A DNA stretch of 64,000 nucleotides from G963704535 sp963704535 (GCA_963704535.1 OY969916.1:7192001-7256000), one strand, 5' to 3'. Counted from the stretch's first letter, positions 35,155-44,345 are shown. Notes: generated by a model not told the origin, from the letters alone. A program made the numbers and translations.

Positions 35155-35345
35155 TGGCAATGCCCGCCGCGATAACAACGTGGGTAGGGGCGAAGCAGTT
35201 GCCTGCAATGACAACGTGCATTGCTCGATAGGTGCAACTGCTTCGCCCCTACGGCATCGTCGTGTCACGATGATCGCAGTGCGGCACGTGGTCCATCGCG
35301 ACCCATGTCGGAATCGTCGTACCACGATGATTGCATTGCTCAATT
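35123..35345. repeat. Intergenic repeat block with a 19-bp inverted repeat
   Basis: GTAGGGGCGAAGCAGTTGC (35184-35202) is perfectly inverted at 35234-35252. Around it are direct repeats: ATGCCCGCCGCGA at 35123 and 35160 (37 bp apart), and ATCGTCGT/CACGATGAT at about 35256 and 35313. The first unit forms the 3' end of the heparinase gene. No protein-coding signal is seen apart from a small frame at 35398. Confidence 0.8.
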
Positions 35346-35397
35346 CTCGGTTGACCCTGCGGGTGCCCGTTCTCGGTTCTGGTAAGGAGGAACCACA

Positions 35398-35472
35398 ATG
35401 AACGACAAGGTTTTCGTCGATCCCAATTTCTCACGAAGAACACGAAGGTACGCAGGCCACGAAGAAGGCTGA
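35398..35472 (+). CDS. Possible 24-residue leader peptide or repeat-derived frame
   Basis: ATG 35398 is preceded by an excellent AAGGAGGAACCACA site and the frame ends at TGA 35472, 20 bases before the kinase start. The codons pass through CACGAAGAACACGAAGG, a repetitive ACGAAG stretch. It may be a translational leader for the next gene or chance. No recognised family. Confidence 0.3.
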   Translation: MNDKVFVDPNFSRRTRRYAGHEEG

Positions 35473-35492
35473 TAGACGGAGAAGAGAGAGTC

Positions 35493-36767
35493 ATGGTAGC
35501 AACACCGCCGGTACGATTGGCGGCCGACCCACGCCTCCCGCAGCGTGACCTGCTGCTGGATGCCGATGCCGTCGCGCGGCGGCTGGCGGCGCGGCTGGGC
35601 GCGGGTGGCCCAATCGCTATCGAACGCTGCGAACGCTGGCGAGTGAAGTACCGGATCGGCGAGAGCCTGCGGGTGCTCTACGGCGTCCAGGCGCGTGGGA
35701 GGCGCTATCTCGTCGCCGCCCGCGCGTTCCAGGGCGGCCGCAGTGCCGACGTGTACCGCCGCGCCGCCGCGACCGAGCTCCCATGCGAGCTGCTGCGCCC
35801 GGTCATCCACGACCCTGATCTCGATGTCGTCTTCTGGCTGTTCCCGAACGACCGCAAGATCGGCAATCTCGCGGCGTTCAGGCGCATCCCCGCAGTGCTA
35901 GCCCAGCTCCTGGCGCGACCATGGAGGGCCAGCCGGCTGGTCGCCTATGCTCCGGAGAAGTCGGCGACCGCGCGCTGCCTGGGCGCTAATGGAGAAACGC
36001 TGGCCTACGCCAAGATCTACGCCGGCGACGAGGGAGCGCGTGCGTACGAGATCTACGATGCGCTGTGGCACGGCCTGCCCACCGGCGATCCGCACCTGGG
36101 CATCCCGCGCCTGCTGGGCTATCTACCGGCGCAGCGCATGCTGCTGCTTGAGCCGATCGCCGGGCGGCGCATCGCCGATCTCCACGGCGCGCAGCTCCAG
36201 GACGCCCTCAAACGGCTGGGCGCCGCGCTTGCCAGGCTCCACAGCCTGCCGCTTCCCCCTGCGCCGCGCTTCGAGCGGTTCGACCTGGAGCGGTTGCGCC
36301 AGGCCGCGCTGCTGATCGGCCAGAGCCGCGCTGACGCCGCGCGGCCGGCTGCCGAGCTGGCCGACGAGTTGTGCGCCCGCTGGCAGCCGTCGCCCGAAGG
36401 GCTGGTGTGTCTGCACGGCGACATCCACCCGAAAAACGGCATCCTGGTCCACGATCGTATGACGCTGATTGATCTCGACCAGGCCGGCGCCGGCCCGGCA
36501 GCCGCCGACCTGGGCGGCCTGCTGGCCGGGCTGCGTTACAGTTGCCGAATCGGGCTGTGTTCGCGCGCCGCCGAGCGAGCGCTGGCCGGCGCGTTTCTGG
36601 CCGGCTATGCTGCGGTGCGGGCGCTGCCGCCGCCGACCGAGCTGCGCTGGCACGCGGCGGCGGCGCTGCTGGCCGAGCGGGCGCTGCGGGCCGTCAACCG
36701 CGTGCGCGCCGAGGGGCTGCTGCACCTTGACGAGATCCTCGGCGATGCTCGGGCGCTGCTGAAATGA
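35493..36767 (+). CDS. Aminoglycoside phosphotransferase (APH)-fold kinase
   Basis: 424 residues behind GGAGAAGAGAGAG. The N-lobe is poorly conserved. The C-lobe has the Brenner motif VCLHGDIHPKNGIL and the metal-binding LIDLDQAGAGPAAADLG, both diagnostic of APH/choline-kinase-like enzymes. In a polysaccharide locus a sugar, aminosugar or polyol acceptor is more likely than an antibiotic. It lies between the heparinase and a second MurG-like transferase on the same strand. An insertion sequence has landed 17 bases after its stop. Confidence 0.85.
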   Translation: MVATPPVRLAADPRLPQRDLLLDADAVARRLAARLGAGGPIAIERCERWRVKYRIGESLRVLYGVQARGRRYLVAARAFQGGRSADVYRRAAATELPCELLRPVIHDPDLDVVFWLFPNDRKIGNLAAFRRIPAVLAQLLARPWRASRLVAYAPEKSATARCLGANGETLAYAKIYAGDEGARAYEIYDALWHGLPTGDPHLGIPRLLGYLPAQRMLLLEPIAGRRIADLHGAQLQDALKRLGAALARLHSLPLPPAPRFERFDLERLRQAALLIGQSRADAARPAAELADELCARWQPSPEGLVCLHGDIHPKNGILVHDRMTLIDLDQAGAGPAAADLGGLLAGLRYSCRIGLCSRAAERALAGAFLAGYAAVRALPPPTELRWHAAAALLAERALRAVNRVRAEGLLHLDEILGDARALLK

Positions 36768-36776
36768 CAGGAGTTA

Positions 36777-38037
36777 CAAGGTACGGTAGCGCCCCACTCA
36801 ACCGTGGTTGGGATCATGTTGATACCGCCGGTCTTTGCTTGGGTGGCCGCCCGCGCCGTTTGGGTGGCACCCAGGGCGGGGGTGGCACCTGGTAGGTGAG
36901 CAGTTCAGCCATCGTCCATTGATGATCACTCAATCCGGCCGCCATCGCCGGCGTTCGTTCCTTCCACTTCAGTCGGGCATCACTTGGCGCCTGCTCACGG
37001 AGCGTGTCATGAGACCAGCAGAAGTTGTAACAGCTCCCTACCAGCCACATCCCAGCGTTGAGCAAACTCTCGGTGTGAGCAATCGCCCTGCCACGCCGCA
37101 CCAAGCAGGCCAGCGAACTGCGAAACGTGGCGTTCAAGCGTTCAATGTAGGAGGTGTTGATATCCGTCCCAGTGCCAGTCGCCTCCAGCACCGCCGTGAT
37201 GGCGACCTGGCTGCCCTGAACAATCCGCCGCTTCACACCGCTGAGGCGACGCTGGCGTAGTGCTTGATGAGCTGTCCAATCAGCAATCCCTCCTCCGCTT
37301 CCAGACGAGGTCTGCCGGCCTTACCAGTCGGCACACAGCCGCCGAAACACCTTGCGAAAGGCACTGACGTAGCTGCTCAGGCCGTCCACACAGACCAGGA
37401 TTGCCGTCGTCAGAGCGCACCCTCGCACCTGCTCGACCAGCGCTGTGATCAGATGACGGTCGCGATGCACACTGATGGCACCACCCAGCCACAAGCGCGA
37501 TGGCGCGGCCATCGCCATTGCTTGCCAAACCTTGCTTCCGACCACTTTCACCCACAGTTCGTCGGCTTGTACGTGTTGGAGGTCGATCTGGCCCTGCTGG
37601 ACCAGATGCTGGTGAAGCTGCTGAGAGTGCTGGCCGGCACGTCGCAACCAGCTCGCGACCGTACGCTCATCCAGGCCAAAGGCTGCCTGAGTAGCCTGGG
37701 TCGGACAGCCATGCGTAAGCAGGGTCAACACAATCGTGACCAGATCGACCGCTAGCCTCAGACGATAGAATGGCGTGCCAGTCGTAGCGGCGAAGGTTTT
37801 GCCACAAGTGCTACAGCGATAGCGGCGCTCCTTCTGGCTATGGATCGTAATATTGCCCTGGCCCACTTGGCCCCTTGCCGGGCAGTCCAGGTTATGGCAG
37901 AATTGTGCCATTGGGTTCATCTTGGTCCTCCATACGACGAGAGGTGCAAGCCTCGCCGTATAGAATGCCAGATGAGCCCTGTTTTTTCAAGTGCTGGACC
38001 CTTCGACCACGGTTGAAGGGGGTGCTACCCAAGGTAC
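36777..38037. mobile_element. IS1-like insertion sequence with 8-bp target duplication
   Basis: The element spans 36785-38029 (1,245 bp). The ends are GGTAGCGCCCC and, inverted, GGTAGCACCCC, continued by TCAACCGTGGT on both sides (about 24-bp imperfect terminal repeats). The direct repeat CAAGGTAC flanks it exactly at 36777-36784 and 38030-38037. It carries one transposase frame on the reverse strand, broken in two places. It is inserted between the APH-like kinase and the downstream GT gene of the polysaccharide locus. Confidence 0.92.
36814..37920 (-). pseudogene. IS1-like DDE transposase, two frameshifts
   Basis: Frame one (37920-37321) has a zinc ribbon (CHNLDCPARG to YRCSTCGKTF), a helix-turn-helix and catalytic-region strings HVQADELWVKV and VCVDGLSSYV. 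After KVFRR the protein continues in another frame as VPTGKAGRPRLEAEEGLLIG and LIKHYA (about 37330-37275). A second shift then returns to RRLSGVKRRIVQGSQVAITA and INTSYIERLNATFRSSLACL (frame from 37236 to 36814). The intact product would be about 365 residues. Two independent lesions make it inactive unless both are sequencing errors or programmed. Confidence 0.85.
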
Positions 38038-38044
38038 TTCACTC

Positions 38045-38094
38045 CCTTTTATCGTGGATTTTCGCCCGACCGGGCGAAAATCCACGATAAAAGG
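38045..38094. repeat. 50-bp perfect palindrome
   Basis: The arms 38045-38068 and 38071-38094 are perfectly complementary over 24 bp with only AC between them; the inner part is GATTTTCGCCCG/CGGGCGAAAATC. It stands 7 bases beyond the target duplication of the IS and 105 bases before the next glycosyltransferase. There is no T tract in either direction. It could be a cruciform, a protein-binding site or a MITE-like relic. Confidence 0.85.
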
Positions 38095-38198
38095 AAGAAT
38101 AAAATACCGCGGCTCCTGAGCCAGTCGAAGGGCTGCCGAAGGCTGAAACCACGCTCGCTAGACGACTGCATAAGTCCTGAATAATGAGGAGCATAGAT

Positions 38199-39404
38199 AT
38201 GGATGCTCGCCCTGCGCTGCTATTCTATTGCCAGCACTCGTTGGGCATGGGCCACCTGGTTCGTTCGCTGGCGCTGGCCGCCGGGCTCTCTGCGTATTTC
38301 CGGGTGGTCTTCCTGAATGGCGGGCCGCTTCCACGCGGTGTCAGGCTGCCGACCGGCATCGAGATCGTCGATCTGCCACCGCTGGGCCTCGACGCCGATG
38401 GGCGCCTGGCCAGCCGCGACTGGCGCTATACGGTCGAGCAGGCCCAGCAGCTACGCCGCGAGCGTATACTGACAGTCTTCGGCTCGCTGCGCCCGCAGGT
38501 CGTGCTGATCGAGCTATTCCCATTCGGGCGGAAGAAGTTTAAGAACGAGCTGCTGCCGCTGCTCGACGCGGCTCACGACCTGGGCGCCACCCGCCCGCTG
38601 ATCCTATGCAGCCTGCGCGACATCCTGGTGGGGCGACCGAATCAGCAGCGCCACGATGTGCGGGCCAGCGAGCTGGCCAACCGCTACTTCGACGCCATCC
38701 TGGTCCACGCCGATCCCCGGTTCGCGCGGCTGGAGGAGTCGTTTCACCCCGACGCATTACTGCGGATTCCCATCCACTACACCGGGTTCGTCCTCTCCGA
38801 CGCGCCGGCGGATGCGGGCCTGGCGCCAGTGCTGGGACGGCAAGTGGTTGTCTCGGCCGGCGGCGGACTGGTTGGCGAGCCGCTGTTGCGGGCGGCGGTT
38901 GGCGCCCAGGCGCTGCTTTGGCGCGCGGAGGGCGTTCGGATGAAGGTCATCGCCGGGCCGTTCCTGCCTGCGTCGGCCTGGCAGGCACTGCGGGTGGCGG
39001 TGCGTGGGCAGGCTGGGCTCCAAGTGCGTCGGTCGGTTCCAGACCTGACCAGCGAGCTGCGAACCTCGGCTGCCTCGGTTAGCCAATGCGGCTACAACAC
39101 GGCTCTGGAACTTGTGCAGGCACGGGTGCCGGCGCTGGTCGTGCCATATGGCGATGGCCTGGAAGACGAGCAGATGCGGCGGGCGCGCCGGCTTGAGCGG
39201 CTGTGCATGGTGCGAGTGCTTGACCCGCAGCGCCTGGATGCGCCGACGCTGGCGGCCGAGATCCGCGCGCTGCTCGATTTCCGGCCGCAAGCCGTCGATC
39301 TCGATCTGGCGGGCGCGCGGAATACGGCGCAGATCGTCAGCACGATGGCCTGCACTCATAATGTTGAGGAGCAGATCGAGATGGCGCAGGAGGTGAGTCG
39401 ATGA
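38199..39404 (+). CDS. MurG-like glycosyltransferase, paralogue of the enzyme at 27406
   Basis: 401 residues from ATG 38199 (MDARPALLFYCQHS) behind AATGAGGAGC; an ATG 15 bases earlier is possible. GMGHLVRSLALAAGL is the MurG-type glycine loop. The C-terminal half has QVVVSAGGGLVGEPLL, ASVSQCGYNTALELVQARVPA and YGDGLEDEQMRRARRLER, like the donor site of family-28-type transferases. It overlaps the deacetylase by ATGA. It probably contributes another sugar to the same polysaccharide. The IS and a 50-bp palindrome separate it from the upstream cluster genes, so its own promoter may be disturbed. Confidence 0.85.
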   Translation: MDARPALLFYCQHSLGMGHLVRSLALAAGLSAYFRVVFLNGGPLPRGVRLPTGIEIVDLPPLGLDADGRLASRDWRYTVEQAQQLRRERILTVFGSLRPQVVLIELFPFGRKKFKNELLPLLDAAHDLGATRPLILCSLRDILVGRPNQQRHDVRASELANRYFDAILVHADPRFARLEESFHPDALLRIPIHYTGFVLSDAPADAGLAPVLGRQVVVSAGGGLVGEPLLRAAVGAQALLWRAEGVRMKVIAGPFLPASAWQALRVAVRGQAGLQVRRSVPDLTSELRTSAASVSQCGYNTALELVQARVPALVVPYGDGLEDEQMRRARRLERLCMVRVLDPQRLDAPTLAAEIRALLDFRPQAVDLDLAGARNTAQIVSTMACTHNVEEQIEMAQEVSR

Positions 39405-40177
39405 GCGCGTGGCTGGACCCGCTGCGCCGGGCGCTCGACTGCGTGGCGGCGCCGGTGCCTTTTTTCTTCCGTGATGACGACGCCGGCTGGGAGGACGACC
39501 GGCTGTTTGCACTACTTGAACTCTTCGCGGAACACACGCTCCCGATCGATCTGGCGGTGATCCCGGATGCGCTCACGCCCCGGCTGGCGCAGCGGCTGCG
39601 CGCCCGGATCGAAGTGCATCCTCGGCAGGTCGCGATCCACCAACATGGCTTTGCCCACACCAACCATGAGCCGGAGGGCCGCAAGTGCGAGTTTGGCCCC
39701 GCGCGGTCGGTTGAGGCGCAACGGCGCGACCTTGAGCGCGGCGCGCGGCGGCTGCACGAGCTTTTGGGTGATCATGTCCGGCCGATCTTCACGCCACCTT
39801 GGAACCGCTGCACCACGATCACCGGCGCCAGCCTAGCCGAGCTTGGTTTTCGCGCTCTTTCACGCGATCACACCGCAGCACCGCTCGCGGTCGCCGGGCT
39901 GATCGAGCTGCCGGTGCGGGTCGATTGGTACGCCCGGCGCAAGGGCCTGCGGTTGAGCCGCGTTGAGCTTGGCGCCCTACTTGCCGCCGCCGTGACACTG
40001 GCGCAGCCGGTCGGGGTAATGTTCCATCATGCGCCGATGGACGCCGACGAGCGCCGGGCCGCAGGCGAGCTGCTGCGGCTCCTGGCAGCCCATGACGCCG
40101 TGCATTGCCAGGCTATGTGGGCGCTAGTCGAGGCCGAGGAAGCCGCTATGACCAGCCGTGGGACAGTGCATACGTGA
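39401..40177 (+). CDS. Polysaccharide deacetylase-like protein
   Basis: 258 residues, start overlapping the previous stop. NodB-type motifs are visible: FFFRDDDAGW (the Asp pair), HQHGFAHTNH (metal-binding histidines), FTPPWNRC (motif 3) and GVMFHHAPMD near the end (motif 5). It would remove acetyl groups from N-acetylated sugars in a metal-dependent reaction. No signal peptide is visible, which is unusual for a wall-modifying enzyme and suggests action on a cytoplasmic precursor. It is the last clear gene of the polysaccharide locus. Confidence 0.85.
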   Translation: MSAWLDPLRRALDCVAAPVPFFFRDDDAGWEDDRLFALLELFAEHTLPIDLAVIPDALTPRLAQRLRARIEVHPRQVAIHQHGFAHTNHEPEGRKCEFGPARSVEAQRRDLERGARRLHELLGDHVRPIFTPPWNRCTTITGASLAELGFRALSRDHTAAPLAVAGLIELPVRVDWYARRKGLRLSRVELGALLAAAVTLAQPVGVMFHHAPMDADERRAAGELLRLLAAHDAVHCQAMWALVEAEEAAMTSRGTVHT

Positions 40178-40859
40178 CGTTTGTGGGCTGATACTTGGCT
40201 GAAGCATCACCGCAAACGCGAAGCACGACGCGCTGCCGACCCAGGCGCTGCTTCTCCGCTGGCGCGACAGCGTTCTGGCCTACTGGCAGCGCTACGCGGC
40301 GCGGGCGCACGACCTCATGCTCCTCTTGCTGCTGCTGCCAACGCACCCCGCGATTGTAGAGATCAAGCACTGCCCTTTTCGCTGCTTCTCTCGTCGTTGG
40401 GAGATCGCGACGGTCAATTCACCTCTTCGGGTGGGCCGCTGCTCTCCTCGCGGATCAGCTTGAGCACGCCGGCGATCAACAGCGCACCCTGTGCGGTGAT
40501 CCGCTGCGGCGCCCGTTCTAAATCACATTGCCCTCTCTGTTTCGCCTTACCCTCCACGAGGTGCTCCAGCAGCAGTTGCGCCTGCCGTTCTACCGCTTGC
40601 CGCAGGAGCGTGGGCCTCTGGTCCCAACACACATCGGCGCATCTGAGATCGCCGCCAGTCTGCTGAACGACCAGTGGCAGGCGTCGTGGCGCGCTGCGAC
40701 CGAGGTTGGCGAGCGTCGGATGCCGCTCGCCAGTCAGATGAGATACTTTTGCCACCCTTCCTGATCGGGCATGAGCAAGCTGACAAACAGCGAAAATTCT
40801 CCTGCTAATACTCCCAGCGTAGTATGCAAACGGCTTGCCGCTACCTTATACTTATTGTC
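40178..40859. other. Mostly unassigned region with possible gene remnants
   Basis: Forward frame 40201-40450 encodes LPTQALLLRWRDSVLAYWQR and LLLLLPTHPAIVEIKHC with a protein-like helical pattern, but no start and no known family. The reverse frame 40414-40755 (MAKVSHLTGERHPTLANLGR) is also open but unrecognised. TATACT (about 40852-40857) stands 3 bases before the kinase ATG at 40860, with no matching -35 box. Confidence 0.3.
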
Positions 40860-42053
40860 ATGAAGATTGGGAGAAGGCATCCCGCCCTACAATGGACTGG
40901 CTGGTGGCAGGGTAGCCATTGGCGTGCAGACGTGGCTTTTGCCCTGATTGTCGGTGTTATAGAGACAGTCGGCACGCACTTCGCTGGGCAGAACCAGCCT
41001 GACCATCGAGCGCTTGACGCAGTAGCTCTTGCATTGCTTGCAGCGGGTGCGGCAGCGCTTGTTTTCCGCCGCCAGTATCCAAGTTGGGTACTCATCTTCG
41101 CCAATGGAATAACCCTTCTCTACTTGCTCCTGGACTACCCGAAGGGGCCAAACTTCCTGACCACGCTCATTGCTTTCTTTACAGCGGTGATGCAGGGTCG
41201 CAGGCTTATCGCATGGGCAGTCCTCGCTGCGGAATTTGTGTTGTTTCCCTGGCTACCGTACGTTCTTGGAAACGAACCTGCACCTACCTCCACTAAAATG
41301 TTTGGGCTTGCAGGATGGTTGCTCGTGCTTGCAACCGTCGCCGAGATCGCCCACATCCGTCAGCAACGCATGATACGTACCCGTGAAGAAGAGACGCGCC
41401 GCCGTGCAGGTGAGGAACGGCTGCGGATAGCACGTGAGTTGCACGATGTGCTAGGCCACAACATTTCGCTGATCAGTGTGCAGGCTGGCGTTGCCCTCCA
41501 CCTGATGGACAAGCGGCCGGAACAGGCGCGGGTCGCGCTCTCGGTGATCAGAGATGCCAGCAAGGAAGCGCTGCGTGAGCTGCGTTCGGTGCTGGATGTG
41601 CTTCGCCAGGTACATGAAGAACCACCGCGCTCCCCGTCCCCAGGTCTCGCTAGTCTCAGCGATCTCGTCTCACGAGCTTCAGAGGCTGGCTTGCAGGTGC
41701 ATACAAAGGTTTCGGGCGATCTCAAGGGGTTGCCAGCCAGCGTTGATTTGGCAGCTTTTCGAATCGTTCAGGAAGCATTGACCAACGTCATGCGCCACTC
41801 AGGTCAGACCTCGTCGAGCGTCCATGTGACCTGTAACGAGCAAGAACTCACGCTGCGGATTGACAACGAGGTCGGCAGTGAAGCATCCCGCGACGGAATC
41901 GGGCTTGGTCAGGGAATTCTCGGTATGCAGGAGCGGGCGACGGCTCTGGGCGGTGTGGTCGAAGCCGGACCCCGTCCCGACGGCGGGTTTCGGGTATTCG
42001 CACGGTTGCCGCTGGATGGCAGCTCTTTGACTAGTCCAAGGGCAAGGGAATGA
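40860..42053 (+). CDS. Sensor histidine kinase (HisKA_3/DesK type)
   Basis: 397 residues from ATG 40860 (MKIGRRHPALQW). Four or five membrane segments (FALIVGVIETVGTHFAG to FGLAGWLLVLATVAEIA) form the sensor without a large external loop, so the stimulus may be in or at the membrane. A short coiled segment precedes the phosphoacceptor His in RIARELHDVLGHNISLISVQ. The ATPase domain has NVMRHSGQTSS and GLGQGILGMQERATALGG. It overlaps its response regulator by four bases (ATGA). A DUF6223 gene follows and may be a target. Confidence 0.92.
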   Translation: MKIGRRHPALQWTGWWQGSHWRADVAFALIVGVIETVGTHFAGQNQPDHRALDAVALALLAAGAAALVFRRQYPSWVLIFANGITLLYLLLDYPKGPNFLTTLIAFFTAVMQGRRLIAWAVLAAEFVLFPWLPYVLGNEPAPTSTKMFGLAGWLLVLATVAEIAHIRQQRMIRTREEETRRRAGEERLRIARELHDVLGHNISLISVQAGVALHLMDKRPEQARVALSVIRDASKEALRELRSVLDVLRQVHEEPPRSPSPGLASLSDLVSRASEAGLQVHTKVSGDLKGLPASVDLAAFRIVQEALTNVMRHSGQTSSSVHVTCNEQELTLRIDNEVGSEASRDGIGLGQGILGMQERATALGGVVEAGPRPDGGFRVFARLPLDGSSLTSPRARE

Positions 42054-42706
42054 TCCGAATCCTGCTCGCTGACGATCAGGCGCTCGTGCGCGCTGGATTC
42101 CGGGCGCTGCTCGATGACCAGGACGATATGAAGGTGATAGGCGAGGCCGTGGATGGGAACGATGCGGTGAGGCTTGTCACGAGTCTCATCCCTGATGTGG
42201 TGCTCATGGACATCCGAATGCCCCGCAGCGACGGTCTGGAGGCCACACGGAGAATCGTTGCAGACAAGCGGCTTGCCCAGGTAAAGGTCATTATCCTCAC
42301 TACCTTCGATTTGGACGAGTACATTTTCGAGGCGCTTCGGGCTGGTGCAAGTGGTTTCCTGGTCAAGGATACCGAGCCGATTGACCTTATCCGAGGTATT
42401 CAAGCAGTCGCACGCGGGGATGGGCTGCTGTCCCCTGGTGTTACCCGGCGGCTGATCGCTAAGTTCGCAACGTTGACGAGCAAAACTGAGCTAGTACTCG
42501 ACTTGGGGGCGCTGACCGAGCGAGAGCGTGAAGTGATGGCGTTGGTGGCCGGCGGTCTGTCCAACGATGAAATCGCCGAACGGCTCATCATCAGTCCAGC
42601 GACAGCCAAGACGCACGTGAGCCGTGCAATGGTGAAACTCGGTGCCCGTGACCGCGCACAGCTCGTCGTATTCGCCTACGAGTCCGGCCTCGTCCGACCC
42701 GGCTAG
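42050..42706 (+). CDS. NarL/LuxR-type response regulator
   Basis: 218 residues. The receiver has LLADDQALVRAGFRALL, phosphoacceptor Asp in VVLMDIRMPRSDG, the switch TTFD and FLVKD. The DNA-binding domain is LTEREREVMALVAGGLSNDEIAERL, with KTHVSRAMVKLGARDRAQLV as the recognition region. It is translationally coupled to the kinase at 40860, its obvious partner. This pair is the common actinobacterial and Chloroflexota LiaRS/DesKR-like arrangement. Confidence 0.94.
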   Translation: MIRILLADDQALVRAGFRALLDDQDDMKVIGEAVDGNDAVRLVTSLIPDVVLMDIRMPRSDGLEATRRIVADKRLAQVKVIILTTFDLDEYIFEALRAGASGFLVKDTEPIDLIRGIQAVARGDGLLSPGVTRRLIAKFATLTSKTELVLDLGALTEREREVMALVAGGLSNDEIAERLIISPATAKTHVSRAMVKLGARDRAQLVVFAYESGLVRPG

Positions 42707-42856
42707 CGCGACCAAACCTCCTACTCCCTACACAGTAGTTTATTCCCCACATATACGCCTCCAAGCGTACACCAAAAGCCTCTCCTGGGGCGACGACATC
42801 TCCGCGACTTCCTTGTATTATCTGCTCAGATGCTTCATCTGAAAGGAACAAAACCT

Positions 42857-43318
42857 ATGAAACGAACCTTCGCTCTAATTCTCGCCGCCCTGGCTGCAAC
42901 CGCGCTGTTCGGGGGGCTTGTGCATACCGTGCTGGTGGCCGCGCACGTTTCCGAGCCAGCCGCCACCACGGTTTACGGCCTGACCCCCCAGCGACTCTGG
43001 GCCACCACGGTCGCTATGTTCGCGCTGGTCGGCGTGGTCATCGGTGGGCTGGCTCTGGCCCGCCCCGCCAGTCGTTTCGGTACCGCTTCCGGGCGACTCG
43101 GAGCCATCGTGGCCCTGGTGGCGGGGCTAATCGCCGTGACCAACGGCGGGCTGGTTTTGGCCATCGCCAACGGTGGTCCCGGCACCGGCAACGGAGTAGT
43201 CGGTGGGGCCGGGGCCTTGGTGCTGGGGCTGATCGCCATGGCCCTCGGTGGGCTGGCCCTGGCCCGATCCCGCCGCATGGGCTCCCGGCTGGCCCGAGAC
43301 GTGCGCGGCGCTCGATAA
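42857..43318 (+). CDS. DUF6223-family membrane protein
   Basis: 153 residues from ATG 42857 behind AAAGGA. A signal-like first helix is followed by TVYGLTPQRLWATTVAMFAL and three further membrane segments with GAIVALVAGLIAVTNGGLV and GLIAMALGGLALARSRRMG. The repeated GGLALAR pattern and GGPGTGNGVVGG loop fit the DUF6223 family as I recall it, whose function is unknown. It lies 150 bases after the response regulator and is a candidate target or accessory of that system. Confidence 0.65.
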   Translation: MKRTFALILAALAATALFGGLVHTVLVAAHVSEPAATTVYGLTPQRLWATTVAMFALVGVVIGGLALARPASRFGTASGRLGAIVALVAGLIAVTNGGLVLAIANGGPGTGNGVVGGAGALVLGLIAMALGGLALARSRRMGSRLARDVRGAR

Positions 43319-43603
43319 GCTTCGAAGATCGCGGCGGCCAGCGAGCCAACCCCTAACAATAAGCTCGCATCTGGGAGGGACATATACGCAGGATAAACTG
43401 CGGATGCGACAAGATATGTGTCAGAATCGAACGAGTGCGGTGAAGCACTGCCAACATATCCTGTCGCAAACATCCCAATTGCTGCCGCGACAGATTATAC
43501 GTCAACGTGTAAGATAACTCGATCCCGTTCTGATGCCATCCACGGGCTTCTACGACACGTTATCTGGCAGAAATCCGCCAAGTTATCTGTCAAACAACAC
43601 ACG

Positions 43604-43703
43604 GAGGTGGTGGCCGCGCTCCTCGGTCAGCCTCCTGACCTGGTGCTGCTCGATGTCTCGCTGCCCCATGGCGACGGTGTTGCGCTCTGCGCTCGTTTGG
43701 GTG
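43604..43703 (+). pseudogene. Receiver-domain fragment
   Basis: About 33 codons read VVAALLGQPPDLVLLDVSLPHGDGVALCARL, the phosphoacceptor region of a response-regulator receiver domain. There is no domain before or after it. It joins directly, in another frame, to a threonine-dehydratase-like fragment. Confidence 0.65.
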
Positions 43704-44345
43704 AAGGTCGCGGCCACGCGCGACTACAACGCCGAGGTGATCTTCTACAACCGGCTCACCGACGACCGCGAGGCATTCGCCCGGCGCATCGCCGCCGAGC
43801 GGGGCATGACGCTGGTGCCACCCTACGACCACCCGCACATCATGGCCGGCGCCGGCACGGCGGCGCTGGAGCTGCTGGAGCAGATCCCCGACCTGGACAC
43901 GCTGTTGGTGCCGATCGGGAGCGGCGGGCTGATCGCCGGGAGCGCCATCGCGACCCATGGCCTGCGCCCGCAGGCGCGCGTGATCGGCGTCGAGCCCGCC
44001 GACGCCGACGACACGCAGCGCTCGCTGCGGTCCGGCCAGCGCGTCAGCATCGAGCCGCCGCGCACGATCGCCGATGGGCTGCGGGTGACAACGCCGGGCG
44101 CACTGACCTTCCCGGTAATCCAGCGCCACGTGGCAGATATCCTGACCGTCACCGACGAGGAGACCCTGGAGGCGCTACGCTTCGCGCTGGATGGCTCAAG
44201 CTGGTGATCGAGCCATCCGGCGCGGTGCCGCTGGCGGCGCTGCTGGCGGGCCGGCTGCCTGGCGACACCCGGCGCGTCGGGGTGATCGTGAGCGGGGGCA
44301 ATATCGACCCGGTGCTGTTCGGCGAGCTGTGGCGTGCTGGGGGTC
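43704..44345 (+). pseudogene. Threonine dehydratase/serine racemase-like fragment (fold-type II PLP enzyme)
   Basis: The frame from about 43712 encodes TLVPPYDHPHIMAGAGTAAL, the phosphate-binding glycine loop LLVPIGSGGLIAGSA and RVIGVEPADADDTQRSLRSG, typical of PLP-dependent threonine dehydratases. The N-terminal third with the PLP lysine is missing. At about 44195 the frame changes and about ten codons are lost before LKLVIEPSGAVPLAALLAGRL and VIVSGGNIDP, the normal C-terminal end. The gene is dead. Confidence 0.75.

Noticed and set aside
33850..35343. 497-codon reverse frame over the heparinase gene
   Set aside because: Shadow of the heparinase II/III frame; no motif or start signal.
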